The notes below the pieces were generated by a model. The model had not been told where the DNA came from. It made no database searches and saw only the letters and a list, made by a program, of their open reading frames with translations. A DNA stretch of 64,000 bases, from contig NZ_JXST01000028.1 in assembly GCF_000878195.1 (NCBI RefSeq), positions 1-64,000 on the forward strand, read 5' to 3'. The position numbers and the translations under genes are program-made. Origin of the DNA: Mycolicibacterium llatzerense (GTDB lineage: Bacteria > Actinomycetota > Actinomycetes > Mycobacteriales > Mycobacteriaceae). Positions 17,574-26,644 of this stretch are shown one piece after another (position 1 is the first letter of the stretch; every line of letters begins with the position of its first letter).

Positions 17574-17798
17574 ATGCCAGGTCGACGCAAGGCGGCACTG
17601 CTGATGGTGAGTTTGGCTGCGGCGGCGGGTATTTCAGCGCCCGTAGCCAACGCGCGGCCGACGTGCCAGGACACCTTCGCCAAAACAATCTGTTCGACGA
17701 ACGGCAGTACGTCGATCAAGGCCCGTCCAGGTACGGTCGCCCCGCCGGCCAACCAGCCCATGATGCCCTGGCTCGGAATGCCGGGGCGGCGCCGCTGA
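17574..17798 (+). CDS. Short secreted protein
   Basis: A 74-residue protein with a signal peptide (RRKAALLMVSLAAAAGISAPVANA) and a 50-residue mature part with two Cys (PTCQDTFAKTICSTNG) and a Pro-rich tail. It starts at the ATG at 17574, behind GAGGGGAA. It follows the DUF4189-like gene by 68 bp in the same direction, and a hairpin lies just after its stop. Confidence 0.65.
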   Translation: MPGRRKAALLMVSLAAAAGISAPVANARPTCQDTFAKTICSTNGSTSIKARPGTVAPPANQPMMPWLGMPGRRR

Positions 17799-17804
17799 TC
17801 GCGC

Positions 17805-17838
17805 GCGATGACCCGTCCGAGCCACGGCGGGTCATCGC
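17805..17838 (+). terminator. Hairpin terminator after the secreted-protein pair
   Basis: An 11-bp perfect stem (GCGATGACCCG / CGGGTCATCGC) with a 12-base loop, beginning 6 bp after the stop at 17798. There is no U-tract, as is common for mycobacterial terminators. Confidence 0.6.
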
Positions 17839-17938
17839 AAGCGCCGCAGCTCTCATGGGCTGATCGTCTACTCTCCTAGCTGACGACCCCACACGTAGTC
17901 GGCCGCCAGCGGTGAGTCATCCCGCCGACGCCGAGGCG

Positions 17939-18169
17939 TCAAGATTTCTTCGACGGGATCACGATCACCACGATCAGCGTCAGGATCGAGAAGAACAGCC
18001 CGAGAAGTCCCCAGCCCAAGGGGTTTCTGCCCTTCGTGCCGGCGATCACGGCACAGATTATCGCGGCAATGACGCTACCGATCGCGACAAAGATTCCTTT
18101 GATGCCCCGCAGGATGAAGCCGGCTGCCTCGGGCTGACTCTGTAGGGCGATGACCAATTCGTGAACCAT
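17939..18169 (-). CDS. Small membrane protein
   Basis: A 76-residue protein with two hydrophobic helices (GIFVAIGSVIAAIICAVIAG and WGLLGLFFSILTLIVVIVI) joined by GTKGRNPLG, ending in a basic PSKKS tail. The ATG at 18169 follows GAGGAT. Function is unknown; the layout resembles small two-helix envelope-stress or phage-shock-type proteins, without a specific family match. Confidence 0.65.
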   Translation of the reverse strand: MVHELVIALQSQPEAAGFILRGIKGIFVAIGSVIAAIICAVIAGTKGRNPLGWGLLGLFFSILTLIVVIVIPSKKS

Positions 18170-18305
18170 CTCAAATCCTCACACTGAGTGACGCGTCGAG
18201 TGCATCAGCTGATGAAGTTATTCCCTGCCGTGGGTTCTTCGAAACGTCGCGATCCGGTTGACATCCCAGGTTTGAGGAGCTGGAACAGATGCGGCTTTAA
18301 CTGCG

Positions 18306-19238
18306 TTGGGTATCCCCGTGCACACGTTTTCTGTTGGCAACGCGACGGTCACGCAGCTCACCGAGTTGGATGTCTGGCCTATCGTGCCTCGGCTCTGGTA
18401 TCCCACCATGAGCGAGTCCCAGTTGGATGCAGCGCAGCAGCTGTTCGCACCGTCGGCAATCACCGATGACGGCGGCACGATGCTGTTCGCGATTCACAAC
18501 TACGTCATCGAGATCGACGGCACGGTCATCGTCGTCGACACCTGCTCGGGGAATCATAAGAACCGTCCGCACTTCGCGGATCTGCACATGCTCGACACCG
18601 ACTATCTGAACCGACTTTCGCGGGCGGGATTCGAGCCGGCCGATGTCGACATCGTCATCAACACCCACCTTCATCTGGACCATTGCGGATGGAACACTCG
18701 TATAGTCGATGGCGCTTGGGCACCGACCTTCCCCAATGCCAGCTATCTGTTTCACGACGTCGAGCTCGAATACCTTCACGCACAATGGGAGTCAGACCCG
18801 GTCGGGCAGTGGCGAAACGACGCCGGATGGGTTTACCAAGACAGCGTGTTGCCCATTCTGGACAGCGGTGCATACCGCGGCGTCGCCGCCGGCGATGTCC
18901 TACACGCGAGCGGGCACACGCGGATCTCGGCGGTCGGCGCGGCCGGACACACGCCCGGACATCTTGCTGTCGAGATCAACAGTCCCGGTGGGGGGCTGAT
19001 CATCATCGGCGACGCCTTGCACCATCCCGTTCAAGCGCTGTACCCCGACCTGGCGTTCTTTGCCGATCGAGATCCCCTGCAGGCCATCAACACTCGTCGT
19101 GCCATTCTCGAACGCAGCGCCAGTCAAGGACTCGGCCTCGTGACGGCCCACTTCCCTGCGCACGGCCCTTTATACGTCCGCCGCGACGGCGTCAGCTTCC
19201 AGTGGCAAAACTATGCGGATGCTCTCCAAGTTTGCTGA
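18306..19238 (+). CDS. MBL-fold metallo-hydrolase (lactonase-like)
   Basis: A 310-residue metallo-beta-lactamase-fold hydrolase. The metal motif is NTHLHLDHCGWN (HxHxDH), with further metal ligands in AAGHTPGHL, GDALHHP and the late His in VTAHFPAHG. The arrangement resembles AttM/AiiA-type lactonases and their relatives. The frame offers only TTG 18306 or GTG 18318 as starts (an in-frame TAA is at 18297), so the start is uncertain. It is monocistronic; the substrate is unknown. Confidence 0.83.
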   Translation: MGIPVHTFSVGNATVTQLTELDVWPIVPRLWYPTMSESQLDAAQQLFAPSAITDDGGTMLFAIHNYVIEIDGTVIVVDTCSGNHKNRPHFADLHMLDTDYLNRLSRAGFEPADVDIVINTHLHLDHCGWNTRIVDGAWAPTFPNASYLFHDVELEYLHAQWESDPVGQWRNDAGWVYQDSVLPILDSGAYRGVAAGDVLHASGHTRISAVGAAGHTPGHLAVEINSPGGGLIIIGDALHHPVQALYPDLAFFADRDPLQAINTRRAILERSASQGLGLVTAHFPAHGPLYVRRDGVSFQWQNYADALQVC

Positions 19239-19538
19239 CGGAGACGATCAACGTTCGTAGCCGGCCCGGTGAGCTCACCAACTACGATCCCTGTACGGGC
19301 TGACTTCTTTGCCCGACGACTCCACATGGGCCTGTGCGCTGGTTGCCACCGCTCCCCTTTCAACATATGGGTAGTCGTGATTCAGGACTCGAACCGAACG
19401 TCCCATTTGAGTGATGTAGGACACATCGCGGATCGATCCCGCTGCGGATGCGCCAGGCAGACCGGCGCCAGCTGAAACATGCATGACCGGTTGAAGATTG
19501 GGTGCTGGAACCGCAAGCCTGCGGCCTCGACGAAATGA
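19239..19538. other. Intergenic region, nothing recognised
   Basis: Convergent gap between the MBL hydrolase and the 19539-19952 gene. I see no RNA gene or terminator with a strong stem. Confidence 0.4.
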
Positions 19539-19952
19539 TCAGGCGGCGAGGAGCCGACGGAGGTAGTTCCGTTGGTCGAAGGTCAGCCACTGAAAGCAAT
19601 TGGCCAACGCTGACGCCTCGGTGCCGTCGTCGGGCATATTGCGAGGAAAGACCACCCACACCGATTCATCGCCCACTACCCCGATCTCCGCGATGAACCC
19701 ACCGCCGGCGAGCTGCTCCCCCAGCGCACGCAATCGCCAGCCTTGCGCTTGGAGTGCGTTGGCCCACCAGTACGCCACCCGGACTGGACGCGGCGGCTGA
19801 CAGATCATGCCTGGGATGTACGCGGAGTTGCGTGCTGCGGAGCGCGAGTGCTTCAGCAGCTGAGAGCCGCGAAACAACGCCTCCGTGTCCGTGACGTCGT
19901 CCCACTCTCCGTGGTTGTGCTGGGAACAGTCCTGCCGTCCAACGGAATTCAT
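19539..19952 (-). CDS. Hypothetical protein
   Basis: A 137-residue protein I do not recognise. The ATG at 19952 has a good ribosome-binding site (GGAGA five bases before), supporting translation. The sequence is mixed alpha/beta with a coherent core (VRVAYWWANALQAQGWRLRAL ... GGGFIAEIGVVGDESVWVV) and no membrane segment. Neighbours give no clue to its role. Confidence 0.5.
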   Translation of the reverse strand: MNSVGRQDCSQHNHGEWDDVTDTEALFRGSQLLKHSRSAARNSAYIPGMICQPPRPVRVAYWWANALQAQGWRLRALGEQLAGGGFIAEIGVVGDESVWVVFPRNMPDDGTEASALANCFQWLTFDQRNYLRRLLAA

Positions 19953-20456
19953 TCAAGTCTCCATATCGTGCAGCGGCGTTTCCGCGACGCCGTGAAGCAG
20001 CAGAGTGCCCACAGCGCGCGGTCAAACCCGCGAATCTCGCAAACCAGCGGCCACCAGACGTGGCACGCACACAATCGCCGTTACGGCAATGCGAGCAACC
20101 GGAAAGTCGACACGAGACACCGCGATACCCGCGGCAGAACACGAAACACTGCATCCCCCTTGAGAAGACCGGCCCCAAGCCCCCCGGCTTTACTGGCACT
20201 CAACTGATACCACGAGAATTCCATGAACTTACCGGCGCGTCAACTGTTCACGAACATTAGCTGTCATTGCATTCACGGAGATTTCAGCTAACGTTCCTGC
20301 GACGGGCGCGGGTCCGCACACCATCGTGCGGCAGCTTGCCCAGGTGCCGCACCCCCGGGCGGTCATCATGAGGTCACTTCGGCGCCACACGCGCACCGGC
20401 ATCAACTGGCTCGCCGTAAGTATCTGCACCGCAATAAGATTCAAAGGGGGAATCGC
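19953..20456. other. 504-bp intergenic region, nothing recognised
   Basis: Divergent region upstream of the EspR-like gene. Open frames here look like chance frames. It probably holds the promoters of both flanking genes. The ribosome-binding site AAAGGGGG for 20457 is at its right end. Confidence 0.4.
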
Positions 20457-20948
20457 ATGGCCAGCAAGAAACGTCGCCAGTATTCTGTGGACGAAGCTTC
20501 CTTCGCAGAACGACTCAACCGACTGTTCGTCGCCATCCGGCCGCCCGGACGCGGGCCGTACCGCAGCTTCGAGGTAACCGAAGCCCTCGAGCATCGCGGG
20601 TACCGGCTATCGGCCCCATACCTTTCGCAACTCCGCTCCGGTACCCGCACATGCCCGTCCCCGCGCACCGCGGAGATGCTGGCCGAGTTTTTCGGTGTCA
20701 AAGTTGAGTACTTCGACACCAACACCAGTTATGCGCGTGCGCTCGACGTCGAGCTGGACTGGCTCCAGCTCGGCCATGACGAGAGCGTGCGTGACCTCAC
20801 CACCGCACTCATGACGCTGAGCCCCACCCTTCGTGAAGAACTCCTCGGGCAGGTCGACAGCTGCCAATTCGATTGCATGGCAACGATTGCCGAACAGATG
20901 ACCGAGCTGCCGCCGAGCCCCGTGCGGCAGGCTCTTGCGCCGGCCTAA
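20457..20948 (+). CDS. EspR-like HTH transcriptional regulator
   Basis: A 163-residue XRE-type regulator. Its N-terminal half closely follows the M. tuberculosis nucleoid regulator EspR: FAERLNRLF, PPGRGP, then SAPYLSQLRSG with RT and PS following, then LAEFFGVKVEYF. EspR dimers bind and bridge DNA near ESX-1 and cell-wall genes. This copy has about 15 extra N-terminal residues and a longer tail with two Cys (VDSCQFDCMA), so it is a paralogue rather than EspR itself. The ATG follows AAAGGGGG. Its end overlaps the convergent TetR gene by 4 bp. No ESX genes are in the window. Confidence 0.82.
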   Translation: MASKKRRQYSVDEASFAERLNRLFVAIRPPGRGPYRSFEVTEALEHRGYRLSAPYLSQLRSGTRTCPSPRTAEMLAEFFGVKVEYFDTNTSYARALDVELDWLQLGHDESVRDLTTALMTLSPTLREELLGQVDSCQFDCMATIAEQMTELPPSPVRQALAPA

Positions 20949-21541
20949 CGTTCGCGGTGACGTGTGAGGCTGGGCAGCAACACGTCGTCGACCAAGGTCC
21001 GCACCGTGTCCTCGGTCGGTGGCCGATCGGAGACCAGCGCCCGGAACACCAGGTACCCCGGCAGCAGATCGAAGATCTCCTCATCGATAGCCGCGGAATC
21101 GATTTCGCCGCGTTCGACGGCCGCGGCGAGGACGCCGTCGATTACCAACTTGCGGTGAAAAATGAACTTCTCCTGCATCACCGCCTGCAGGCCAGGGCTG
21201 TGTGACATCTCGTTCAGCACAGCCCGCATGGTCCTGGTGTGCTCATGCGCCTGTACGCAGACGGACCGGCCGATCTCCAGGAGGTCTCCACGGAGCGAGC
21301 CCGTATGGGGCGGCACTGCGGAACTGCGTGTGCCCTCAATGAAAGCGGCCAGCACCAGATCCGCCTTCGACGGCCAGCGCCGGTACATCGTCGCCTTGCT
21401 GGCCTTGGCCCTGGTCGCCACCGCTTCCACGCTCAGCCGGTCGTAGCCGTGCTCCTGCAACAGCTCCAATGTGATCGCCAGAAGTTCAGCTTCCCGCTCA
21501 CTCCATGGGCAGCCGACGGTGTCGCACATGTCGTCCGACAT
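20945..21541 (-). CDS. TetR family regulator, divergent from mmpS/mmpL
   Basis: A 198-residue TetR regulator. The HTH is near residues 17-60 (LLAITLELLQEHGYDRLSVE ... ATMYRRWPSKADLVLAAF), followed by a TetR_C domain of the AcrR type. The ATG at 21541 lies behind AAGGGG; a GTG at 21547 is an alternative. It is divergent from the MmpS/MmpL pair across a 207-bp gap containing the palindrome at 21662-21675, the standard arrangement for a local repressor of an RND exporter. Confidence 0.88.
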   Translation of the reverse strand: MSDDMCDTVGCPWSEREAELLAITLELLQEHGYDRLSVEAVATRAKASKATMYRRWPSKADLVLAAFIEGTRSSAVPPHTGSLRGDLLEIGRSVCVQAHEHTRTMRAVLNEMSHSPGLQAVMQEKFIFHRKLVIDGVLAAAVERGEIDSAAIDEEIFDLLPGYLVFRALVSDRPPTEDTVRTLVDDVLLPSLTRHRER

Positions 21542-21661
21542 CGCCACACCCCTTCCCGGCCTCGCACAGATGGAATACCAGAGTTACACCACGGCGTTGC
21601 ACTTGGTCGCAGCAATTGAGCGCAGGCTTTTGCCCATATGTCAACCCGGTTGCGATCCAAC

Positions 21662-21675
21662 GTACGGTACCGTAC
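21662..21675. promoter_or_regulatory. Palindrome, probable TetR operator for mmpS/mmpL
   Basis: The perfect 14-bp palindrome GTACGGTACCGTAC is located between the divergent TetR and mmpS genes. Partial symmetry extends outward (AA at 21659-21660 and TT at 21678-21679). Confidence 0.65.
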
Positions 21676-21748
21676 CGTTCTCCGCTACGGGACGATTTGA
21701 CGAGATTGCTACGGCGGTTCGTCAACGGGGGCGTCGAAAGGCTGTGGC

Positions 21749-22195
21749 TTGAGCAAGTTTTCGGTGAGCAGGTTGGCACGCCGGCAATGGATCGCCATCG
21801 TGGCGATCGTGGTGGTCGCTCTGGTCGGTTTCAGTGTCGACCGATTGCGCGGCATCTTCGGCTCCGACAACGAGATTTCGCGGCCCGGTTCTGAGGCCCT
21901 TGAGAACACCGGCTACAACCCGAAACGGGTGCTGTTCGAGGTGTTCGGTTCGCCCGGCTCCACGGCCACCATCAACTATCTGGATATCAACGCCCAGCCT
22001 CAGCGCGTCGAGAACGTCACCCTGCCCTGGTCGCAGGCCCTCACCACCGACGACCCGACGATGTACGCGGACCTGCGAGCGCAGGGCGATGGCAGCACCA
22101 TCGGCTGCCGCATCACCGTCAACGGCATCGTCAAGGACGAAAGGTCCACGACCCACGTGAACGGATACATCTCGTGCCTGGACAAGACCGCATGA
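21749..22195 (+). CDS. MmpS family membrane accessory protein
   Basis: A 148-residue MmpS protein. One N-terminal membrane helix (QWIAIVAIVVVALVGFSVDRL) is followed by a periplasmic beta-rich domain with the family pattern (KRVLFEVFGSPGSTATINYL ... VTLPWSQALTT ... CRITVNG). MmpS proteins assist their MmpL partner in exporting lipids, siderophores or drugs. The TTG start lies 7 bases after GAAAGG. Its stop overlaps the mmpL start by 4 bp (ATGA). Confidence 0.92.
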   Translation: MSKFSVSRLARRQWIAIVAIVVVALVGFSVDRLRGIFGSDNEISRPGSEALENTGYNPKRVLFEVFGSPGSTATINYLDINAQPQRVENVTLPWSQALTTDDPTMYADLRAQGDGSTIGCRITVNGIVKDERSTTHVNGYISCLDKTA

Positions 22196-25110
22196 GCGAG
22201 CATCAGCGAGGAGCCGAAGGCGGATCGCGTGTCGAGGCCGGCACCGATATCGCAGTGAAGGGTGCCCTGCCCGCACGGCTCATCCAGAAGCTCGCACTCC
22301 CGATCCTGTTGATCTGGATCGGGATCGCCGCCGTCACCAACACCATTTCGCCCCAGCTCGAAATCGTCGGGTGGGAACGCTCCGTCGGGCAGAACGCGGC
22401 CGACGCACCGGGCATTCTCGCCATGCGGCACATCGGCGAGATCTTCCACGAATTCGATTCCGACAGTGCGGCAATGCTCGTGATCGAGGGCGATCAGCCA
22501 CTCGGTCCGGAAGCACACAATTACTACGACGGCTTGGTGAAGCGGCTGCAGGCCGACAAAGAGCACGTCGAGCATGTGCAGGACTTCTGGGGTGACCCGC
22601 TCACCGCCGGCGGCTCACAGAGCAAGGACGGCAAAGCGGCCCTGACGCAGCTGTATCTGCGCGGTAATCAGGGCGAGGCAATGTCGAACATCTCCGTCGA
22701 CGCCGTGCGCAAGATCGTCGCCGCCGATCCGCCGCCGCCGGGTATCAGGGCGTACATCACCGGCGCTTCGCCGCTGGTGACCGACAACTTCGAAGTCGGC
22801 AGCGCGGGCACCAACGAGGTCACCGGCATCACCTTCCTGGTCATCGGCATCATGCTGCTGTTCGTCTACCGCTCATTCGTGACAATGCTCATCGTCTTGC
22901 TGACCGTCGCCGTCGAACTCTCGGCTGCCCGTGGCGTCGTGGCGCTTCTCGCGCACGCCGGTGTCATCGGACTGTCCACCTACGCGACGAACTTGTTGAC
23001 CCTGCTCGCCATCGCGGCAGGCACCGACTACGCCATCTTCGTCGTCGGCCGCTACCAGGAGGCGCGCGGCAAGGGGATGGACCGCATCTCGGCGTACCAC
23101 GACATGTGGCACGGCACCGTCCACGTCATGGTCGGCTCCGGGTTGACCATCGCCGGCGCCGTCGCGTGCATGAGCTTCGCGCGCCTCCCCTACTTCCAGA
23201 CGCTCGGAATACCCGCGGCCATCGGTGTTCTCGTGACATTGGCGGCCGCGCTGACGCTGGGACCCGCGGTGTTGTTGATCGCCACCCGCTTCGGACTCAT
23301 GGAGCCCAAGGTCGCCCAGCGGGCACGGGGCTGGCGCAAGATCGGCACCGCCATCGTGCGCTGGCCGGGACCAATCCTGGTCGTGACCGGCGCGATCGCG
23401 CTCATCGGTGTGTTCGCGCTGCCGGGCTTCGAAGTCAGCTACGACAACCGCCCGTACATCCCTGCCAGTGCACCCGGCGTCGTCGGCATGGAAGCGGCTG
23501 AACGGCACTTCACCGAGGCACGGATCAATCCCGAGCTGCTGATGATCGAAACCGATCACGACATGCGCAACCCCGCGGACATGCTGATCCTCGAGCGCGC
23601 GGCCAAGGCCGTGCTGCACACCCCGGGAATCGCTCTGGTGCAGTCGATTACGCGCCCGCTGGGTACGCCGATCACCCACAGCTCCATCCCGTTCCAGATC
23701 AGCGCTTCCAGCGCGAGCCAGATCATGAACCTGGGCTACCAGCAGGACCGAGCCAACGATCTGCTCAAGCAGGCCAACGAGATCGACAATACGATCGGTG
23801 TACTCAAGCAACAGCTCTCGCTGCAGAAGCAGAGCGCAGCGGCGACCCATGAACAGGTCGAGGCGTTCCACGACACGGTCGTGACCGTCAACGATCTGCG
23901 CAACAAACTCGCCGATTTCGACGACCAGTTCCGCCCGCTGCGCAACTACTTCTACTGGGAACCGCACTGCTTCGACATCCCCATGTGCTCAGCGTTGCGT
24001 TCGGTGTTCGACTCGCTGGACGGCATCGCAGACCTGTCCGACAAGTTCGGCAACATCACCGCCAGCCTCGACAAGTTGGATGCCCTGCAACCGCAATTGG
24101 TGGGGCTGATCCCGCCGCAGATCGCCATCCAGGAACGCAATCGTGAACTGACCCTGTCGAATTACGCGACCACCGGTGGTACCAACAAGCAGAGCGATGA
24201 GGCGCTCAAGAACGCCACCGCGATGGGTAAGGCGTTCGACGACGCCAAGAACGACGACACGTTCTACCTGCCGCCGGAAGCCTTCGACAACGCTGATTTC
24301 AAGCGCGGGCTCAAGCTGTTCCTGTCCCCCGACGGTAAAGCGGCGCGAATGATCGTGACGCACCAGGGCAACCCCGCCAACCCCGAGGCCATCCCGCACA
24401 TCAACGCCATCAAGGAAGCGGTGTTCGATGCGCTCAAGGCGACGCCGATGTCGGACGCCAAGATCTACGTCGCCGGTATCGGCGCCACCAACAAGGACAT
24501 TCAAGAGGGCACCAAGTACGACCTGTTGATCTCCGCGCTCGCCGCCGTCGCACTCATCCTGCTGATCATGGTGATCGTGACCCGCAGCATCGTCGCCGCG
24601 GCTGTCATCGTCGGCACCGTTGTGCTGTCGTTGGGCGCTTCAATCGGTCTGTCGGTTCTGGTGTGGCAGTACATCTTCGGCATCCATCTGTACTGGGTCG
24701 TGGTGCCGCTGGCCATCATCCTGCTGCTGGCCGTGGGCGCCGACTACAACCTCCTGCTGGTGTCCCGGTTCAAGGAGGAGATGCACGCGGGTCTGAACAC
24801 CGGCATCATCCGGTCGATGGGCGGCACCGGCAGCGTCGTCACGGCAGCCGGTCTGGTGTTCTCGGCCACCATGGCGGCGTTCATCTTCAGCCCGCTGGTG
24901 ATCCTCGGGCAGATCGGTACGACCATCGGCCTTGGCCTGCTGTTCGACACGTTGGTGGTGCGGTCGTTCATGACGCCGTCGATCGCCGCGCTGCTCGGCA
25001 AGTGGTTCTGGTGGCCGCAGATCGTGCGCCAGCGTCCAGTGCCCGCACCATGGCCGACTCCGGCTCAGGACCGTACCGACGATGATCTGGTGGAATCGAA
25101 CGAGCGTTGA
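22192..25110 (+). CDS. MmpL family RND transporter
   Basis: A 972-residue MmpL exporter with the typical two repeats. Helix TM1, a large periplasmic loop and TM2-6 include GTDYAIFVVGRYQEAR. A second loop with a long alpha-hairpin (around residues 510-680) has the coiled-coil heptads and Cys pair (PHCFDIPMC) seen in MmpL4/MmpL5-type proteins. TM7-12 include GADYNLLLVSRFKEE. The paired Asp-Tyr sites are the proton-relay residues. The length and MmpS partner place it in the MmpL4/5 group, which exports siderophores and drugs; the cargo here is unknown. Expression is probably controlled by the divergent TetR protein. Confidence 0.93.
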   Translation: MSEHQRGAEGGSRVEAGTDIAVKGALPARLIQKLALPILLIWIGIAAVTNTISPQLEIVGWERSVGQNAADAPGILAMRHIGEIFHEFDSDSAAMLVIEGDQPLGPEAHNYYDGLVKRLQADKEHVEHVQDFWGDPLTAGGSQSKDGKAALTQLYLRGNQGEAMSNISVDAVRKIVAADPPPPGIRAYITGASPLVTDNFEVGSAGTNEVTGITFLVIGIMLLFVYRSFVTMLIVLLTVAVELSAARGVVALLAHAGVIGLSTYATNLLTLLAIAAGTDYAIFVVGRYQEARGKGMDRISAYHDMWHGTVHVMVGSGLTIAGAVACMSFARLPYFQTLGIPAAIGVLVTLAAALTLGPAVLLIATRFGLMEPKVAQRARGWRKIGTAIVRWPGPILVVTGAIALIGVFALPGFEVSYDNRPYIPASAPGVVGMEAAERHFTEARINPELLMIETDHDMRNPADMLILERAAKAVLHTPGIALVQSITRPLGTPITHSSIPFQISASSASQIMNLGYQQDRANDLLKQANEIDNTIGVLKQQLSLQKQSAAATHEQVEAFHDTVVTVNDLRNKLADFDDQFRPLRNYFYWEPHCFDIPMCSALRSVFDSLDGIADLSDKFGNITASLDKLDALQPQLVGLIPPQIAIQERNRELTLSNYATTGGTNKQSDEALKNATAMGKAFDDAKNDDTFYLPPEAFDNADFKRGLKLFLSPDGKAARMIVTHQGNPANPEAIPHINAIKEAVFDALKATPMSDAKIYVAGIGATNKDIQEGTKYDLLISALAAVALILLIMVIVTRSIVAAAVIVGTVVLSLGASIGLSVLVWQYIFGIHLYWVVVPLAIILLLAVGADYNLLLVSRFKEEMHAGLNTGIIRSMGGTGSVVTAAGLVFSATMAAFIFSPLVILGQIGTTIGLGLLFDTLVVRSFMTPSIAALLGKWFWWPQIVRQRPVPAPWPTPAQDRTDDDLVESNER

Positions 25111-25118
25111 GAGGGTGC

Positions 25119-26459
25119 TCATAACGCAGGGATGAATTCTGCGAGCGCCAGGATCATCGATACCACCAACGCGAGTCCGATCAATCCGCCCGCGGGAATC
25201 ATGGCTCCGCACACGATGATCCAGACCGCAAGTCTGGGCCATTCAAAAGGCTGGTTGCCCACCACACCACCGAGGCGAGCCCGCAGCAGGTGGTAGGCCG
25301 CCCAGACGGCCGCCCCGGCCGTGGCCGCCGCGATGATCCGCATGCCGACCGGTGTAGCGGCCAGGGCGATACCTCCCATGATCGCCGTGGCCACCACCCG
25401 CGCCCACGTCACCGTTCGAAACTGAACCGTCCGCGTGAGTGGTCGACTGCGATCGGGCTCACCGCGGTACCTCGGCAGCCGCCCGTCGATACCCAGCAGG
25501 CGCCAGATCCATCGCGCCCACACCGTCCGCAGGCCGAGGTCTTCGGCAACACGTCGGACGTCCGCGGCCGATTCGGCCATCATTCGCCGCGAGTGATCGC
25601 CGCGCCAGTAAGCGGCTTTGAAGACTTGCCGCGGAATCCGGAACTGCCGGGCGAACGTACGCGGCGGAGTGATCATCTCGCCGATCAGCCATCGCAGGTA
25701 GATCGGAAACGCCACGGCGTACAACCCACGACGGAACGATCCGACGGCCGCGATCCGCTGCGCCAGATAGTGGCTGGCGAATGCGATGTGCCGAGCTTCT
25801 TCCGCGAGGTGAATGGCGGTAACTCTGTTCAGCAGCGCGGGCACCGCGGTGGCGCCACGATGCTGCAGCGTCTGCTGGAAATGCAGGGGCTGCTCCCCGC
25901 AGAGCACTCCGATGAACAAGAAGATGTCGGCGTAGCCACCGATGAAGCCCAGGATCGGCCCGAAGAACCGCGAGCCTCGTCGCATTCCAGGAACGTCGGC
26001 ACCGGTGCGGTTGACGAACTCCTGGAACATCTGGATGTGGTGGCATTCTTCGGTCAGCTCGTGCAGTAGATAGCGGAACACCGCCGAACCGTTCGGCAAG
26101 GTGCCGGCGTGGTGAATCACCCCACGAATCAGCATCATTTCGAACTGCAACGTCACCTTCAGGATGTTCGCGGTCAGCCAGCGACCCATCGCGATGCGCT
26201 GCTCGAGCGGCTGCTGCGCATACCACTCGGTCGCCGCGAGCGGGGCGATGTCGGGATCGAGCTGCCACCGCCGATCATCGTCCGCCACGGCGTTTTCCGG
26301 TGCATCCCAGTCGATGTCGACGAAGGGATCGAAACGCCGGCGCGTACTGGCGCCGGCGAGTGCCGTCGCGATGTCGGCGTTCAGCTCGACCAGACTGTCC
26401 GTGGTCGCATGTGGCCTGCGCCACTCTGTGGGGGTGACTGAGGTGAATTCCACGGCCAT
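25119..26459 (-). CDS. AurF-like diiron oxygenase with C-terminal membrane region
   Basis: A 446-residue protein. The first 300 residues match the ferritin-like diiron fold of AurF-type N-oxygenases, with iron-ligand motifs LTEECHHIQMF and HLAEEARHIAF. The family oxidises aryl amines or similar substrates with O2. The last 110 residues form three or four hydrophobic segments (for example MRIIAAATAGAAVWAAYHLL), absent from soluble AurF, so the enzyme is probably membrane bound. The ATG at 26459 follows GGAGG; the frame extends to 26810 but the extra part is antisense to the permease gene. It is convergent with mmpL, 8 bp away. Confidence 0.82.
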   Translation of the reverse strand: MAVEFTSVTPTEWRRPHATTDSLVELNADIATALAGASTRRRFDPFVDIDWDAPENAVADDDRRWQLDPDIAPLAATEWYAQQPLEQRIAMGRWLTANILKVTLQFEMMLIRGVIHHAGTLPNGSAVFRYLLHELTEECHHIQMFQEFVNRTGADVPGMRRGSRFFGPILGFIGGYADIFLFIGVLCGEQPLHFQQTLQHRGATAVPALLNRVTAIHLAEEARHIAFASHYLAQRIAAVGSFRRGLYAVAFPIYLRWLIGEMITPPRTFARQFRIPRQVFKAAYWRGDHSRRMMAESAADVRRVAEDLGLRTVWARWIWRLLGIDGRLPRYRGEPDRSRPLTRTVQFRTVTWARVVATAIMGGIALAATPVGMRIIAAATAGAAVWAAYHLLRARLGGVVGNQPFEWPRLAVWIIVCGAMIPAGGLIGLALVVSMILALAEFIPAL

Positions 26460-26633
26460 GAGGTGACCTCCGTTGGTATCGAAGGGAACTGGGTGCCGCC
26501 GAGCCTGCGGCCAGGCGTTTGCATGGCGGTGTCGGCAGCGTTGCGACGGCGGCGATTCGCCTGGGAAGCGTTGTCCCAGTGCGGGATATGTCACCGACAC
26601 TGGTGCGAAACGCCGCAGAAACAGGAGAGTTCC

Positions 26634-26639
26634 TATACT
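26634..26639 (+). promoter_or_regulatory. Probable -10 element of a leaderless permease transcript
   Basis: TATACT ends 5 bp before the ATG at 26645, which would place transcription initiation at or next to the start codon. Leaderless mRNAs are frequent in mycobacteria. Inferred from sequence only. Confidence 0.45.
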
Positions 26640-26644
26640 CGGCG

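Noticed and set aside
19384-19400. tRNA T-loop-like sequence (GGTTCGAGTCC on the minus strand)
   Set aside because: The flanking bases do not form a T-stem, and no acceptor, D or anticodon arms can be built around it.
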